From NCBI GenBank assembly GCA_018398765.1, contig JAHBMJ010002098.1:32501-96500 (forward strand): 64,000 nt of DNA. The letters run 5' to 3'. A program made the position numbers and the translations under genes. The notes under the pieces were generated by a model. That model did not search any database. It saw only the letters and a list, made by a program, of their open reading frames with translations, and was not told the DNA's origin. This DNA comes from Chromera velia (taxonomy: Eukaryota; Sar; Chromeraceae). Of the stretch, positions 44,701 through 57,201 are shown piece by piece. How positions within the stretch are numbered: the first letter of the stretch is position 1; every line of letters begins with the position of its first letter.

Positions 44701-45886
44701 TTGAATACTACTGTACACAGGGAAACGAGCACGACGACATAGGAAATCAGGCAGTGGCTGCGGTTACAATCTTCTGTGGCTGGATCATAAGTGAGGGATT
44801 TGTTTTTTCGCTTACTCTTTCCCCATCTCTTCCTGCTTTCCGATACAGGAGAGCATTTCCGCATAGCTTTGCGCCTCTAAGACCGAATGTCTCTGCGAAC
44901 GACTGAATCAAAAGACACAAAGGAACTGACGAGTTCATGGACAAAGGAACGACTGAAGACGAAAAAAAAAAAGAACGAGAGAGTTAATTTCTGAATGAAT
45001 ATTCGTTCGAGTTTTTGATTGCTTGCATGCAGATGTGACCAGCTGGGCGACGGAGGCCTTCAAGACTCATGTCCGTGAGGCGACTGCCTCCATGGAGGGT
45101 CCGACGGGGGGAACGTTGAAGGCCCGCATCACCAAGGTCAAGGAGGTCACAGGAGACGCCTCTGTGGCTGTGGTGAGGGGCACGAAGAGGTTCCTTTTCG
45201 ACTTCCACTTGACTCTTGACTGGGAGGCCGTCATTTCAGCTGAGGGAGAAGGAGGGGAGGAGAAGAAGTTCAAAGGCGAAGTGCAGATGCCCGACGTTGC
45301 GAGCGCGTCTGCAGATCCCTCGGGGTTCCAGATGGAGGCAAGGATCAAATACAAAGGGACAAAGCCGGAGGGAGAGGACAAGACAAGTGAGTGAGTGAGT
45401 GAGGAAGGCAGCATGGCTAAGAGGGGCAGAGGTTGAAGAAAGAATCGGATGGAATGCAGGGAGGGAATGTTTTCATTCTCTTGTTTTTGAACGAAGGGGG
45501 CTGAGCAGACTTTTCGTCTCCTAGTTGATGGATTGTTTCGTTCTCTTCTGCAAGTGACTGGCCAGCTTCGTTTTGGTCTGTGGCTGTTTGCTCGTCATCT
45601 GTTCGTTGTTTGACTTGAGTTTCCATTCTTCCCACTCATTTCCTTTCTGTACTTCCCTCCTTCGGGGGGAATGGATGGAGGGGGGAAGCATTAGTGTGGC
45701 ATGCCCGCTTTTCCCGTTCTTTTCTTTGATTTTTTTCCCCTCGCAATTTTATCTTCGCTCCCTTCTTTCCTTCCCTCCTTCCCCTCCTTGCCTGCAGACG
45801 TGGACAAACTCTTGGAGACCCTCAAGCAGAGCGTCCACAAGTGCGTGTGGGAGTTTGTGGAGGAAATGAAAAAGAAGTATGGATGA
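41770..45886 (+). CDS. TPR-AHA1 fusion: Hsp90 ATPase activator-like co-chaperone, 8 coding exons, 554 aa
   Basis: Likely a cytosolic co-chaperone that binds Hsp90 and stimulates its ATPase. Exons: 41770-42174, 42505-42576, 42893-43057, 43482-43604, 43862-44117, 44457-44657, 45033-45386, 45798-45886. The N-terminal 75 residues are acidic and disordered. A TPR domain follows (about 76-225): CKDAGNDSFKKADNSDARTK, LYLNLSMACIRLAKWFEAIE and ARYRRGVARSRFGALEEAKE, in the style of FKBP/Cyp40 TPRs. Such domains clamp the MEEVD tail of Hsp90. A highly charged coiled-coil-like stretch follows (about 255-340). The C-terminal part has SEWNARGTTFEEKDVTSWA and the mixed beta fold with LDWEAVISAEG typical of the AHA1 N-terminal domain. 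The AHSA1 C-terminal domain is absent. The TPR fusion differs from human and yeast AHA1, which lack TPRs. Last exon ends KKKYG-stop. Confidence 0.9.
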
Positions 45887-48107
45887 GCTGAGGTGCCAAG
45901 GGAGGGAGGGGAAAGGAGAATGAGATCATGGCAGAAAAGCAAAGAATCGAAACAAGGTGTCTGCTGATGTACGTTTTGTTAAGAAAATTCCAAATCAACA
46001 AAATTTGGGGAAAGAAGGGGGGGGCGGGGACAGTTAGAGAGGCTGTTTTGATCACTTTGTTCGGCCTATGTGCGTGAGAACAGACAGGACAGGCTCATTT
46101 GTTTGTGGGGCCCTGCCGCCGCGAAAAACCCCGCGGGCCGGGCGACAGCAGGACCTGTCTCAAGAAAAGGGTATCTATCCGCAGTGGTTGGTTGACGGAC
46201 ACTCTTTTCAATCGGGGGAGGGTCGGTCAACGATGGAGGGCGAAACTCAGAGAGTGCAGAGGATCAGGCACATGAAAGTTCTTTTTCTTTCAGTCGATCT
46301 GCATTCATGGCGTCCCTTTAATTGACATCTGAGGCGTGGGCGTGCCTGCACGTGGGGGCCTTCACTACCTCAACAAATGGGGTTAGTGGCAGCGACTCAT
46401 GCAGAAAGCTTGTGCTGTGTGTATGCACGCACGCACGGGCGTCTCGATCTGTTCAAGTCGACGGGAAACGATCTTTTTGCTCGCCCTCCATATACATGTG
46501 CCAGACTCTAGGCCCACCTTTTCAGGTCCAGCTGTCAGATCGAGCATTATCAAGGAACAGGCAACAAATTAGGGGTGTTCGGCATGTGTTGCAGTCATGT
46601 AGCGCTCGTTTTTACAACTCTGTGCTACTTTGTGCTTGTGTCTAGAGATCAAAAGTCAAATCTACTGAGTCAAATGATGAACATCTAGATCAACATTAAA
46701 AACAAATGTGCGGCGCTTCAAACCTCCAAAAGTTAGTCCTGCCGCCGCGTTATCCATAGTCCTAGCCATGGTTCTGACAATGACTTATATTTTTATATTA
46801 TAATTAGGCTTCGGTCTAGGATTTAAGCCCTTTCATACATCATGATCATTATCATGCAGAAAACATTTTTCATGCAGGTAATTATCCTTGATAATATACT
46901 AATATTGTAGTTCTAGTTTTTATTTATTCATTGCTACTAGCATTGCTAGATCCATTGTTTACTAGATTGTTTTAATATGACCACAATTAACTTTAAAATA
47001 CTTTAAATAGTTTTTTATCATAGTTCATTTAGTAGCTATAGTTTAGTAGTTTATGAGTACGGCATGTTGAACTATATACTACCTAGAGTAGTACTAGGAA
47101 TAGTACTACTGTCTGGACCACTTCTAGGACCACTTACGACCACTGTAGTACTACGCATTCTAATGGCTTAATTATATTATGTTTATCATTCAAGATTGAA
47201 TTTGATCCTAGATTTAATGTCGGTCAATCTCTGGCGAGGAATTTCCTGCAACATTTGAGAAACAAATTCAATTCAAGTTGAAGTTCACATCATCCAGAGA
47301 GGAAACGGATTCGTTTCTATGCTCAACAAAGGACGCACAGGCCTGCCTGCGCTTGCATGCCTACTCAAGTGGCCGACTTTGTGCACGTACGAAAAACAAT
47401 GACGAAGTGTTCTCCGCAGGCTGTCCATCCATTCGTCCGTTTACCCTCCATGCATGCAAGGGAGAACCGGCAAGTTTGGGTGAGCAGTGAATTAATTATC
47501 GAGTAGCCTGCATCCGATCTGCAGGGTCCACTCCGCCTGCCTGGATGCGCAAAGAACGTACGGACAATTTCGATGTTCTCATGTCATTCATGTACTCACG
47601 TACTCACCCACCCACTCACTCACTCACTCACTCACTCACTCTCATATTCATTGATCCATCGGACCTTCCATCCTGAATTCAATTTCCCCTCTTCCGTCTT
47701 TTCTGTCTGCCTCCCTCAACCACCCCCTCTCCCCCCCTCTTTCGTCTGCATGGTATGGCTTCAATGACTGTATGGACAAATCGGTCGCTGTTGATCTTTT
47801 AAAGAGAAACCCATGCGTGCACGTCAGCTTGCTTGAACAAAGGAACTTTGCACTGCATGCAGAAGAAACAAGAAGCTAAATTGAGAGACAGATACTAAGG
47901 AGGAAGAAACCAAAGACGAGAGTGCTGCCTCGTCGCTCGTGCCCCGTTTGCTCCCTTCCGTCAAGAGACAAAGAAGAGAAAGAAGAAAGAAAGAAAGAGG
48001 TCGCTCCATTGATCGATCTCCAATCTTTCTTCCCTCCCTCCAGGATCATCTGCTCGCCTTTTGTGATTTGCGTTTCCAACCACAAAGCCAGCCAGCACGT
48101 CGAGAGT
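45887..48107. other. Intergenic stretch between convergent genes
   Basis: Holds the 3' ends of the TPR-AHA1 gene (plus) and the PDI gene (minus). The middle, about 46640-47240, is AT-rich and looks inert. A (CACT)n run lies at about 47606-47640. I see no RNA gene or supported coding frame. Confidence 0.5.
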
Positions 48108-48567
48108 CTAGAGCTCCTCCTTTACATCCGAGTCCCCGTAGTCTCCGTATTCGTCCTCCTCTGCAGTCCCTCACACATGCACACACACGCACACACATAC
48201 ACGGTCTTTCCTTCTTTGTGTGTGAAGAATTCGATGCGTTGCTTGATCCATTCACCACTTTGCTCACCCACTCAGCCTTTAACTAATTCAGCTTGTGTTG
48301 TCATTCAAAGGTTCGCACTGTAGATCGCTCACTCGCTAGAAAACAGAGGTGATTCACAAGAAGAAATCGAAAAGCACTCGGCGGAATGAGGAGAGACCCG
48401 CATTTGGCTCAGCATTCCGTTCCTTTCTTGCTCCCTTCCTTCGCACAGAGAGCGCATGCCTGCCTATATGCAACGAAAGTTGATGTATGTGGATGCGTGT
48501 GCAAGCCACACGGAAATCAGATTGAGGAGTGTTCGACCCACCAGAGTCCAGCCAACCAGCACGCGCG

Positions 48568-48615
<48 letters not shown>

Positions 48616-51283
48616 CCGGGTGACTGACTGACTGACTGACTGACTGACCAGGTTCAGGAGGGGGCGCGTCTTTCCCGTCCCAGGGCTTTACTGTTTGGAG
48701 TTTCGGGAGGTTCTTCGGGATGGGGTTAATGGCGACGGCTCCGGACTGAAAGGGGCGGGATCACACATACGAATACAAGTTTTGGCACAGAGGTGCATAA
48801 AAGCACAGAGAGGGGATAGGAGAACAGAGGAGAGAAAAGTAAGAGAAAGAAAAGCTCATTTGGGAAGACGATCAAGAAAGAAAGTATCAAGGCAACAACA
48901 GATATGAATAGAAAAACCCACCTACCGACCCACCAACCAACCAATCATCATCATCATCATACGCCATCGCCATCGGCCTATAAATAGGCGTCTAGTGTTC
49001 GGCGGCAACGCACGAGGCAGTTCGGTTCTTAACAACAACAGTTCAGTTTGATTTATACTTAATTCAGCCAGGATGCTTGTTTTCAAACTCTTCTACTTCC
49101 CATCGACCAACCAACCAACCATCATACTGGTGAGGAATCCCCTGATAGACCCCTGTTGGAAGTCGCCTCTGCACACACAGACAGAGACACAGACAGAGAC
49201 AGAGAGTGCATGAGGAACGGAGGAGAAGAAACAATAGACAGACACATCACTCAACGACAAGAAGAAAAACACAAAAGGAGGGAAGCAAAGACAAAAGAGA
49301 AGATTCAACCAACAAGGGAATCCAGAAGACAGATAGACTGTGCAGCAGTTTGATCAGCAAAAGAATTTATCCCCCCATGAAGTCCGGAGAGGAAAGAGAC
49401 ACACGCATACGCACGCACGCACACGCACACACACACACACACACACAGTGCTTGACAGCCGGAAAGGGAGGGACTGAGCGAGCGTTCAACTCTCGACTTT
49501 TGTCACGCCCAACTCCCTTACTCACCTATGAACTCCGTAGCCCTTATCGAGATTGATACCAATAAGGGCGGGGAATCCGAAAGAGAGCGCGAGGGTCTCC
49601 TCGAATTCAAATTGATCTCCCCCTTGCAACCAGAAGAACTTCACCGGCACGCCACCAGAGCTCTTGATCACAGTGTTGTAGTCCTGCAGGAAAATACCGC
49701 AAACAGAGAGAGAGGAAGAAATTGTCTCTCACAGCAAGTAGGTCGGCAGGTATTCAATTTTCTCTTTTCACGACCGGATCGTCGGCAAGTCGAAACAGAC
49801 ATACAGACATCTGGGCAAGGGGGGAGAACGTGGAAGGAAGATTGAACGAGGTGTTTCTTTGCGGTCTGCAAAACCGTGAGACAGACCGCACCCAATCAAC
49901 CATACTCCGCCTGACGAGAGCACAAACAAAGCAAAGCTTGACATTCAGGGGGAAAAGAGACAGCGCCAAGCGTCCTGAGCTCAAAGGCCTTTAGAGAAAG
50001 TGCGTGAACGAACAGGAAGGGGAGTGCTCCCTTGGCACACGTGAAGCAAGTCATCCATGGATTTCGGTTCTGCTTCCAGTCTAAAACTCAACTCAACTCT
50101 ACTCAATGAATGAGAGTCTGCGACCTCTTTGAAGATTCCAACTGACCTCCAAATATTTGTTTCGTCCCTTCGCCCCAGTGTCGAGAATGTGGGGCAGGAA
50201 CGCGAGCACACACAGAGAGGACGCGCATCCTTCTTTCAGCTGGTCGTCACTCAGCAACTCCTCTGCCTTCGCGTTGGCCACATAGAAGGACTCGGCATAC
50301 GAAATCAGGTCACGGGCAGTGCGGGGTCCGTTGTAGTCCTGCAGCCAGCAGAGAGGAGAGGAAAGGGGAGAATTGAAGGAAAGAGAAGAGAGGAGAAGAG
50401 AGGGGAAGGAACAAGTGGTCCTTCAACAAGGTGATCTATCACTCTCACCTGGATGGACCGTTTAGCCTGTGATTGATCGAATGCACAACCAATCACAGGT
50501 GCACCTACGATAGAACAGACAGGAACATAAAGAAAGAAAACAGAGATAGTAGCGAGATCTCAAGTTTGCTTTCACAAGAGAGGCGAAATATAAAGCCTCA
50601 TACAGACAGAGGCAACAGAACTCCATTGATCCTGCGTTCGGCGCCGACTGATGGATGGAGCCTTGCAGGCAAAAGCAGCCGCTTTGATTCTTGTCTCTGT
50701 TGCCGATTGCCTGCCTTGGTGGCCTACCTGGACCGATGAGTCGCTCTTCTTGCCAGCAGGGAACAACTTCAGAGTGGGAAATCCTGCACTCCCACAGGCA
50801 GACAGGAAGAGAGGGGAAGGGAAGGGAAGGGAAGGGAAGGGAAGGGAATCGCCAGAAGGCCACAAATAGATCGGAGCAAGCCAGAAGGACAAGTGAACAC
50901 CATAAATGTATCAACAAAAAAAGTCACCCCATCGTATGGACGGGTGCACAAAGAGGCAGGCAGACAGGGACACAAAAAAACGGAGAAACCGAGAAGCAAG
51001 CGGATAATTAACCAACCAGAAAATCCAAAAAAACAAATTGATTGACGGACAGACCCTGAATGCCGAATCTGGACGCCACAGCTCTCTCGACGGTGGCGTC
51101 AACCTTTGCCACTTTGATCTGCGCAGAGAGAGCCGAAGAAGGGAGATGGTGACAGACAAACAGGGAGAGACAGGGATGCTTTTGGAAGAAGGTGACACAC
51201 CAATCCCCACGGGAGTCGATGTAGAGATGAAGGATACCAGGTTGGAAGAGATGGAAGAAGTCATTGGATGGATTTCTCTTTCC

Positions 51284-51331
<48 letters not shown>

Positions 51332-53894
51332 GTGTCGCTCCTCCTCCATCATGTTTCAAGGAAAGAAAGGCATGAAGCACACACAAAGAAAGAACCGGAT
51401 CACTCGAGCGAGGTCGCTGACGGATGCGAAGGAAGAAAGAAGGAGGCTACAAAAGAACAAAAGGACGACGGACCTTTCCTTTGAGTTCTGTTGCGACTTC
51501 TTCCCTGAAGACATGAGAGAGAAAAAAGGAAGGATGGAAGGAAGGAAGCGAAGGAGGTAAGAAGAAAGAGAACAGGAGAGAAGTATGTTTGGGGCGCTTT
51601 GGAAAAAACATGCGTTGGTCAGTGCGAAAAATTCCACCGGCCAACCAGGAAGGGCCTCAAACGTCTCCAAAAAAGTTCGAAAAAATATGAACGTCGTCTG
51701 AGAAGAAGATTTTAACTCCATCAAGTATCATCACACACTGCTTACACACACAGCCGGCTGCTCAACAGTTCTCAAAGGCCACTAAGTCGCTGTGCACACA
51801 GTCTGCTTTCCTGCCCCCCCCCCCCAAGCACAACCACAACTGACCAGGCAGGAGCAAGGTTCTTGCAGTGACCACACCAGGGAGCATAGAACTCTACAAA
51901 CCTGCATGCCCCCACAGCAAGAGGGGGGGAGAGAGCGCTCACTGAGGAAGGAATGAAGTGCAAAAAGAGGTTTCCCGAGCGGCTTTTTGTTAATCTCAGT
52001 TGAGTCAGTGTACGCTTGTGCATACAGAGAACGGGCTGTCTGCTCATTTCATTTTCCTTCTCTTAGAGCGGACACGTGTTTGAAGGAGAATGAACGGGCG
52101 TTCGGAGAAACCGACAGCGAAACAGGACAACAGGATGAATGATTTCGGTGTCTTCCAACACCCCCCTCCCCCTTTGTGCACAGGCTGACCAGACACTCTC
52201 GTCCTTCATCACCTTCTTATCGAACTCTCTGCAGGCAACACAAAGGGGGCAGACAGACCGCAGGATTGAGAGAGACCAAACCGAAACGAGGGAAGCTCGC
52301 ATGCTGTCTGTCCCTCTTTCTGCCTGCCTCCCGAAACCCTCCTCTCTCCTAGTTTCTTTTCTTCTCTTTCGTTAGTTTCTGGCCATCTGTCTATCTGTCC
52401 GCTATTGCTTCGTTCCTTCTGTTTTCCAATCAATCGGTCAAAGCATCGAGGCACGACTCAGAGACACGTCAAACAGGACGAAGACAAAGGAAAGACAATC
52501 CGTTAATTGTCCACTACTGACTGACTGACGCGTCTGTGAGGACGACAACGTCTGACTTTCCGCCGCTGCCCCCCTTCTTCTTTGACCCGCCTCCTACGGT
52601 GAACACATGAATAAAAATCAGGCATAAACATACATACACACATACATGGAGGCACAACTTTACGGTTCCTCGGAGAAAACCAAAGCAGAAGACAGAAAGA
52701 AAGAACAAAACAAGAGAGAAAAAGAGGACCAAATGATCACACAGAGAGAGGCAGGCAGAGAGGGAAAAGAGCAAAGAAACACCGCGAGCAAACCACACAC
52801 ACCCCGACAAGCAGAAAAAGAAGCGGACCAGAAGATTTTCCAGACACTCTTGCCTTTGCAAGTGACTGCGCCTCCCTCATTGCAAAGTCGACCAAATCGG
52901 CTGCCGTTCTCCCTCCCTGGTAGTCCTTTGGGCTGTTTTTGTTGTCTGCCCCAAACCACTTGATGGTGGGGAACCCCTGTACCTGGTACTGTCCCATCAC
53001 CGACTGATCCTCCACAGCCCCCACCTTGACCATGCCCTTCAGCGCCTTTGCCGCCTTCTCATACTCAGGAGCGAGTTGCTGTAGGAAGAAAAAAGGGGGG
53101 CGAAACAGCAGAGGTGCAAAATCGAGTTGCTGACTTCCACATTCACGACACCAGAGATTCAGGTGCGTCTGGCAAAAGAGTGGAGCTGCGGTCCTTTTTT
53201 CTGAAATGAGGCTTGGGAGGTGGGGAGGGGGTGAATGTGCCTTAAACGGGGCCAAGAGAAATACGTGCGACGGCTCCGACGAACAATTTCACGAGAAAGG
53301 AGAAGACGTTAGAAGCTCACATCAAGGCAGGGCGAGACACTCGAAGAAGGGGGAACGCGGGGGGGGGGGGCAGGCTTGTGGAGGGAGCGTGAATGGGAGG
53401 AGACGGGAGAGTTTGTTCTTGGTCTTCTTTTTTCTGTCCTCTTTTGATACTACTCTAGAGATCCACTTAAGTGCCGCCAAGAACGAATGCTGTCGCTTCA
53501 AAGCAGCAGCAGCTCGTAGAAGGACCACCGATCGTTATGCGAGAAGGCAACGAGGAACTTAGAGGAAGAAGATATGTGAAGGAAAAGAGTGGACAATCAA
53601 ACCCTCATCTCCATGAAGAACCGACCTTGCAGTGACCGCACCAGGACGCAAAGAATTCGACAATCCAATTTTCGTCACTGCAAATCCACACAGAAGAGAC
53701 GGAAAGAGGGTGATATGGCCTCCTTGATTGCATTAAAGGTTCAGGAATTTTGCAAAAACCCACCTGTTAATGACTTTATTTTTGAAGTCCGATGCCGACA
53801 GAATTTGCACCGGACTCTTACTGGAGTACAGCCCGGTCACTACTGCGGGGATGCTGCAAGCAGCAGCGCCGAGAAGCGTTCCAAGGAACCGCAT
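48108..53894 (-). CDS. P5/PDIA6-type protein disulfide isomerase, 14 coding exons, 430 aa, KEEL tail
   Basis: An ER-lumen oxidoreductase that makes and reshuffles disulfides. Exons: 53894-53764, 53677-53626, 53078-52829, 52593-52530, 52228-52190, 51901-51845, 51504-51474, 51118-51055, 50783-50728, 50338-50147, 49683-49526, 49168-49120, 48745-48649, 48160-48108. A signal peptide is evident ([20 protein letters not shown]). The first thioredoxin domain has [10 protein letters not shown] at about 52-61 and the cis-Pro region GFPTIKWF. A Gly/Ser/Lys linker ([14 protein letters not shown]) follows, then a second thioredoxin domain with [10 protein letters not shown] and GFPTLKLF, and a C-terminal non-catalytic domain with [14 protein letters not shown]. 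It ends with [19 protein letters not shown] and KEEL, an ER-retention variant of KDEL. The two active domains in the first part, the PWDGKD motif and the acidic tail match the PDIA6 family, whose usual length is about 440. Confidence 0.94.
48944..49100. repeat. CAT-repeat/ACGCC motif, copy 2, in PDI intron 12
   Basis: The first 49 bp match 35408-35457: (CAT)n, ACGCCATCGC and a GGCCTATAAATAGGC hairpin. The following 100 bp are more AT-rich than the intron around them and sit between two CCAACCAACC runs. Probably a short mobile-element remnant; ends not certain. Confidence 0.5.
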
Positions 53895-55729
53895 CGCTTT
53901 TCTGAACCTCGTTCTTTTGTTTCCTTCCGGCCTATCACAAGGAGAGGAGACGGCCTCGGCGGTTGTGGAGAGACTGTATGCGAATCACAAATTGACGTTC
54001 AAAGCACTTCAGCGAGCTCTTGGCAGGCACACCAATGAAGTTCAGAGGAAGCAAATGGCACTGATCTAACGGATGAATATTCATATAATCTTAGAGGTGC
54101 GAGACTTTCAAGCACATGTTGGACATTGTTCGACATACTTCGATCATACTTCGATCGACATCCCATTCTGCATGACTTCATGCTTTTGACGATGCATGGT
54201 CGCCGGGCTTTTGTGCGAGCGCGCGGGGGGGGGGAACCTCGAAAAAGACCGTGGCACCGTGCACGCCATGCTATTAATATACCGCGCGCCCGCCTGGATT
54301 CACGCTATAGCTTTCCAACATTTTCCAACACGTACATTGAACTACATTCTGGAAAGGTTAGGTCCTGCATGTATCAGAAAAAATGAGGGGGCTGTCGCCT
54401 TATCATTTGCATCTCGAAAGTACTCGAAAGACATAGAGGTTGCTGCATTTTTTTTTTTTAGAATGTACGTGTTGGTACGTGTTGGTAGTGTTAGAAAATG
54501 TTGGAAAGCTATAGCAGAAATCTAGGTGGACGCGCAGTAATATGGAGGGCACGTACGTTTACGCCTAGTTTGTGCATTAATTCATTCTCTACACTCAGGC
54601 TGCTCATTGACAATCGTCTGAAAGCGTGTCATACTCCAGAGTCAAGTTCTTTCATAGCGTTCCTCCTCTTAATTTAGTGCAGTCTTATGCAGCAATTATA
54701 AGGGGGCTACGCTTATGTCAGCTTACACACGCCCCGCCGGCTGCATGCATGCCCCCAACCCAGGCCCCAAGTCGTCGCTGTGCCAGTCACTGCACCCTTG
54801 GGTGGCCTCACGGGCATATATATGTCTTACTGAGTCGCTGCACCCTGGGATATATGCCCCCGGGTCGCTCAATAATCTTTTAAAAACGAGCTGAGGGCGG
54901 CCCTCGGCTGTCCGTTAGTTGACCCGGGGGCGCTCCCTGGCCCTCAACTACTTTAAACAGTATGATATCATTATCAATTTTTTATGTATTTTTTAAAAAT
55001 ACACTTTTATAGGGAAATGATAATTATTGTTGAATTAAAGGCTGTACATAATAAATTCGAGGCCGTTATGTAAAATTTCGGCCTTCCAAGCAAAGTACAA
55101 GTAAACTAGCAAGTAAAAACGGAATCTTTAAAGGATTCACCAAAGCAGAAAGGGAACCAACTAGAAGACACATGCTGCTGGTAAGATGCAACATTTATAT
55201 AATTATAATTTTAATATAATTTAATAGATTTGTAACTGTTACAAACGCTAACACCTAGGCTAACACAAACGACAGTAGACGACTCGGACACTACGCTTGA
55301 TTCTGATACTAGATCCGGCACATAAACTGCAGTGGCAGCAATGTCATGTCATGTCATGCTTGACTGCAATGCTTGAATGTCCCAATGACTAGACGCTTAT
55401 TTACAAAAAAATTGAAAAACTCCTAGGAAAAACTCAAACTTCTTTTTTTGTACATATTTGTATATCTCTATATATATATGTATATCACTATCACTTTCAC
55501 TATATATAGAGATCAATCAAGTTACGGTTTAGTATATAGAATACGTACTATTTGGCTAAAAACTCGCTAAAAACGGACGTACCAAAAATCCTAACTTTGA
55601 CTAAATACATTGGCTAAACACTTTAAGAGCTCTGAAGAAATTTTCAATCTAGTTGTATCTGATCAATTGGAAGAGCTAGTGGAAAAGCTTTTTATTAGCT
55701 TCAACTCCTTGAATGGCTTCGAGTTTCTA
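53895..55729. other. Intergenic stretch upstream of the PDI gene
   Basis: Contains the PDI promoter just above 53894, a MITE-like hairpin at about 54277-54543, and AT-rich sequence from 54950 to 55700 with no supported gene. Confidence 0.5.
54277..54543. mobile_element. MITE-like hairpin element
   Basis: The left arm at about 54277-54349 and the right arm at about 54459-54543 are inverted copies. Shared core words include GCTATAGCTTTCCAACATTTT and ACACGTACATT; the right arm has a short internal duplication of GTACGTGTTG. About 110 bp of unique sequence separates the arms. No coding capacity. The TAATAT word near both ends may include a TA-type target duplication. Typical shape of a non-autonomous terminal-inverted-repeat element. 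Confidence 0.65.
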
Positions 55730-56577
55730 CTACCGTCCTGGGGCTGCGAGAGCCAGAGTAGCGATACCTGTGATAACTAAAATTGCAGACCTGCAAGAAA
55801 AAAGACATCGAGACGCAGAGTGTCGGAAGGGAAGCACGCAGAAGGAGCCACCCTGAATCTCATTCATTGTGGAGACATTACTCGCTTCAAAAAGCAGACC
55901 AATCGCAATCCGTGAGCACCAATCCATTTTTGGATGCTTTTAGCTTACTCTGCGAAACAGGTCGCAAAGTCAAAGCACTCCACTTTCTGCGTGCGCTGGG
56001 AATTCACCATTGTCCGTCTTGTCATCTGGCTTGCTTTTCTTTCTTCTCCCTAGCTCCTCATTATTCCCTCCAGCTGCGTGTCCCGTTGGACGATCGGATC
56101 TTTCTTCCCTTTCCCCCCTCTTAATTCCTCTGACAGTCTGCCTACTTGCCTGCCTGCCTGACTGACCCTCCGTAGACGAATCGCACTTTGGGAGAGTTCC
56201 CATTCCAGAGGAAATGATTCCAGAACATGACCTGCAAGGCGACAGGTGGCAGAAAAACAGACCAGAAGGCAGCCCACAACAGAGAAGAAAGAAGTGCGCG
56301 CGAGATCCCGTCCGGAAGGCAAGCCGTCAGGTGGGGAAAAAGTTCGAAGAGACAACGTTCAGACGGAAGGAACCAAGAGAGGAAGAAAAGAAGAACGGGA
56401 GAAGGGAAGAAGGCAAGTACACATACGGGCCGAAAAGTAAGGCAGTAAAGGAAGAGAACAATTCAGAAAGGTAAACAGGACTGACTGACTGACTGACTGA
56501 ACGGAAGAAAGGAAGAAAAAACTACTCAGAGAAACTCACAAAGAGAACGACTGCGGAAATTGTTATAGCGTCTCACA

Positions 56578-56627
<50 letters not shown>

Positions 56628-56954
56628 AAATGCAGAGAGCCTCTGCACTTCCATCTAAGGCTGACCACTACTGCAAAACAGTGAAACGTCGCGAAGGCGA
56701 ATGCGTACCCCACACGGTCGATTGCCAGAAGGACGAAAACCAAAGCTGCAAGAAATAATTGATGGACAGAAGAAAAAACACAACGCTTTGCGCACTCAAA
56801 GACGGCAAGCGAAAGACGCACGCGGTGATGCTGGCAAACAGAGAGAGAAAAGGGGAAGGACAGAATCGATCAAAGGGAGCGACCCTCTGATTCCATACAC
56901 TTTTTTCCTTCTGTCCACCCTCGAAGAAACACATCCTTCAGAGACCCCCATACA

Positions 56955-57004
<50 letters not shown>

Positions 57005-57160
57005 AATAAAAGAGGAAATATAGAAGCAAATAGAAAGAAAAAAGAAAGACAGAAAGGAAGGAAGGAGAAAAAAAAGACTCACAGGTATTCCACACGATTC
57101 CCGTGAAGGTCCCCCCCACAAGATCGTCCCTGCAAGTCCGTCCGTCCGTCCGTCCAATAA

Positions 57161-57201
<41 letters not shown>

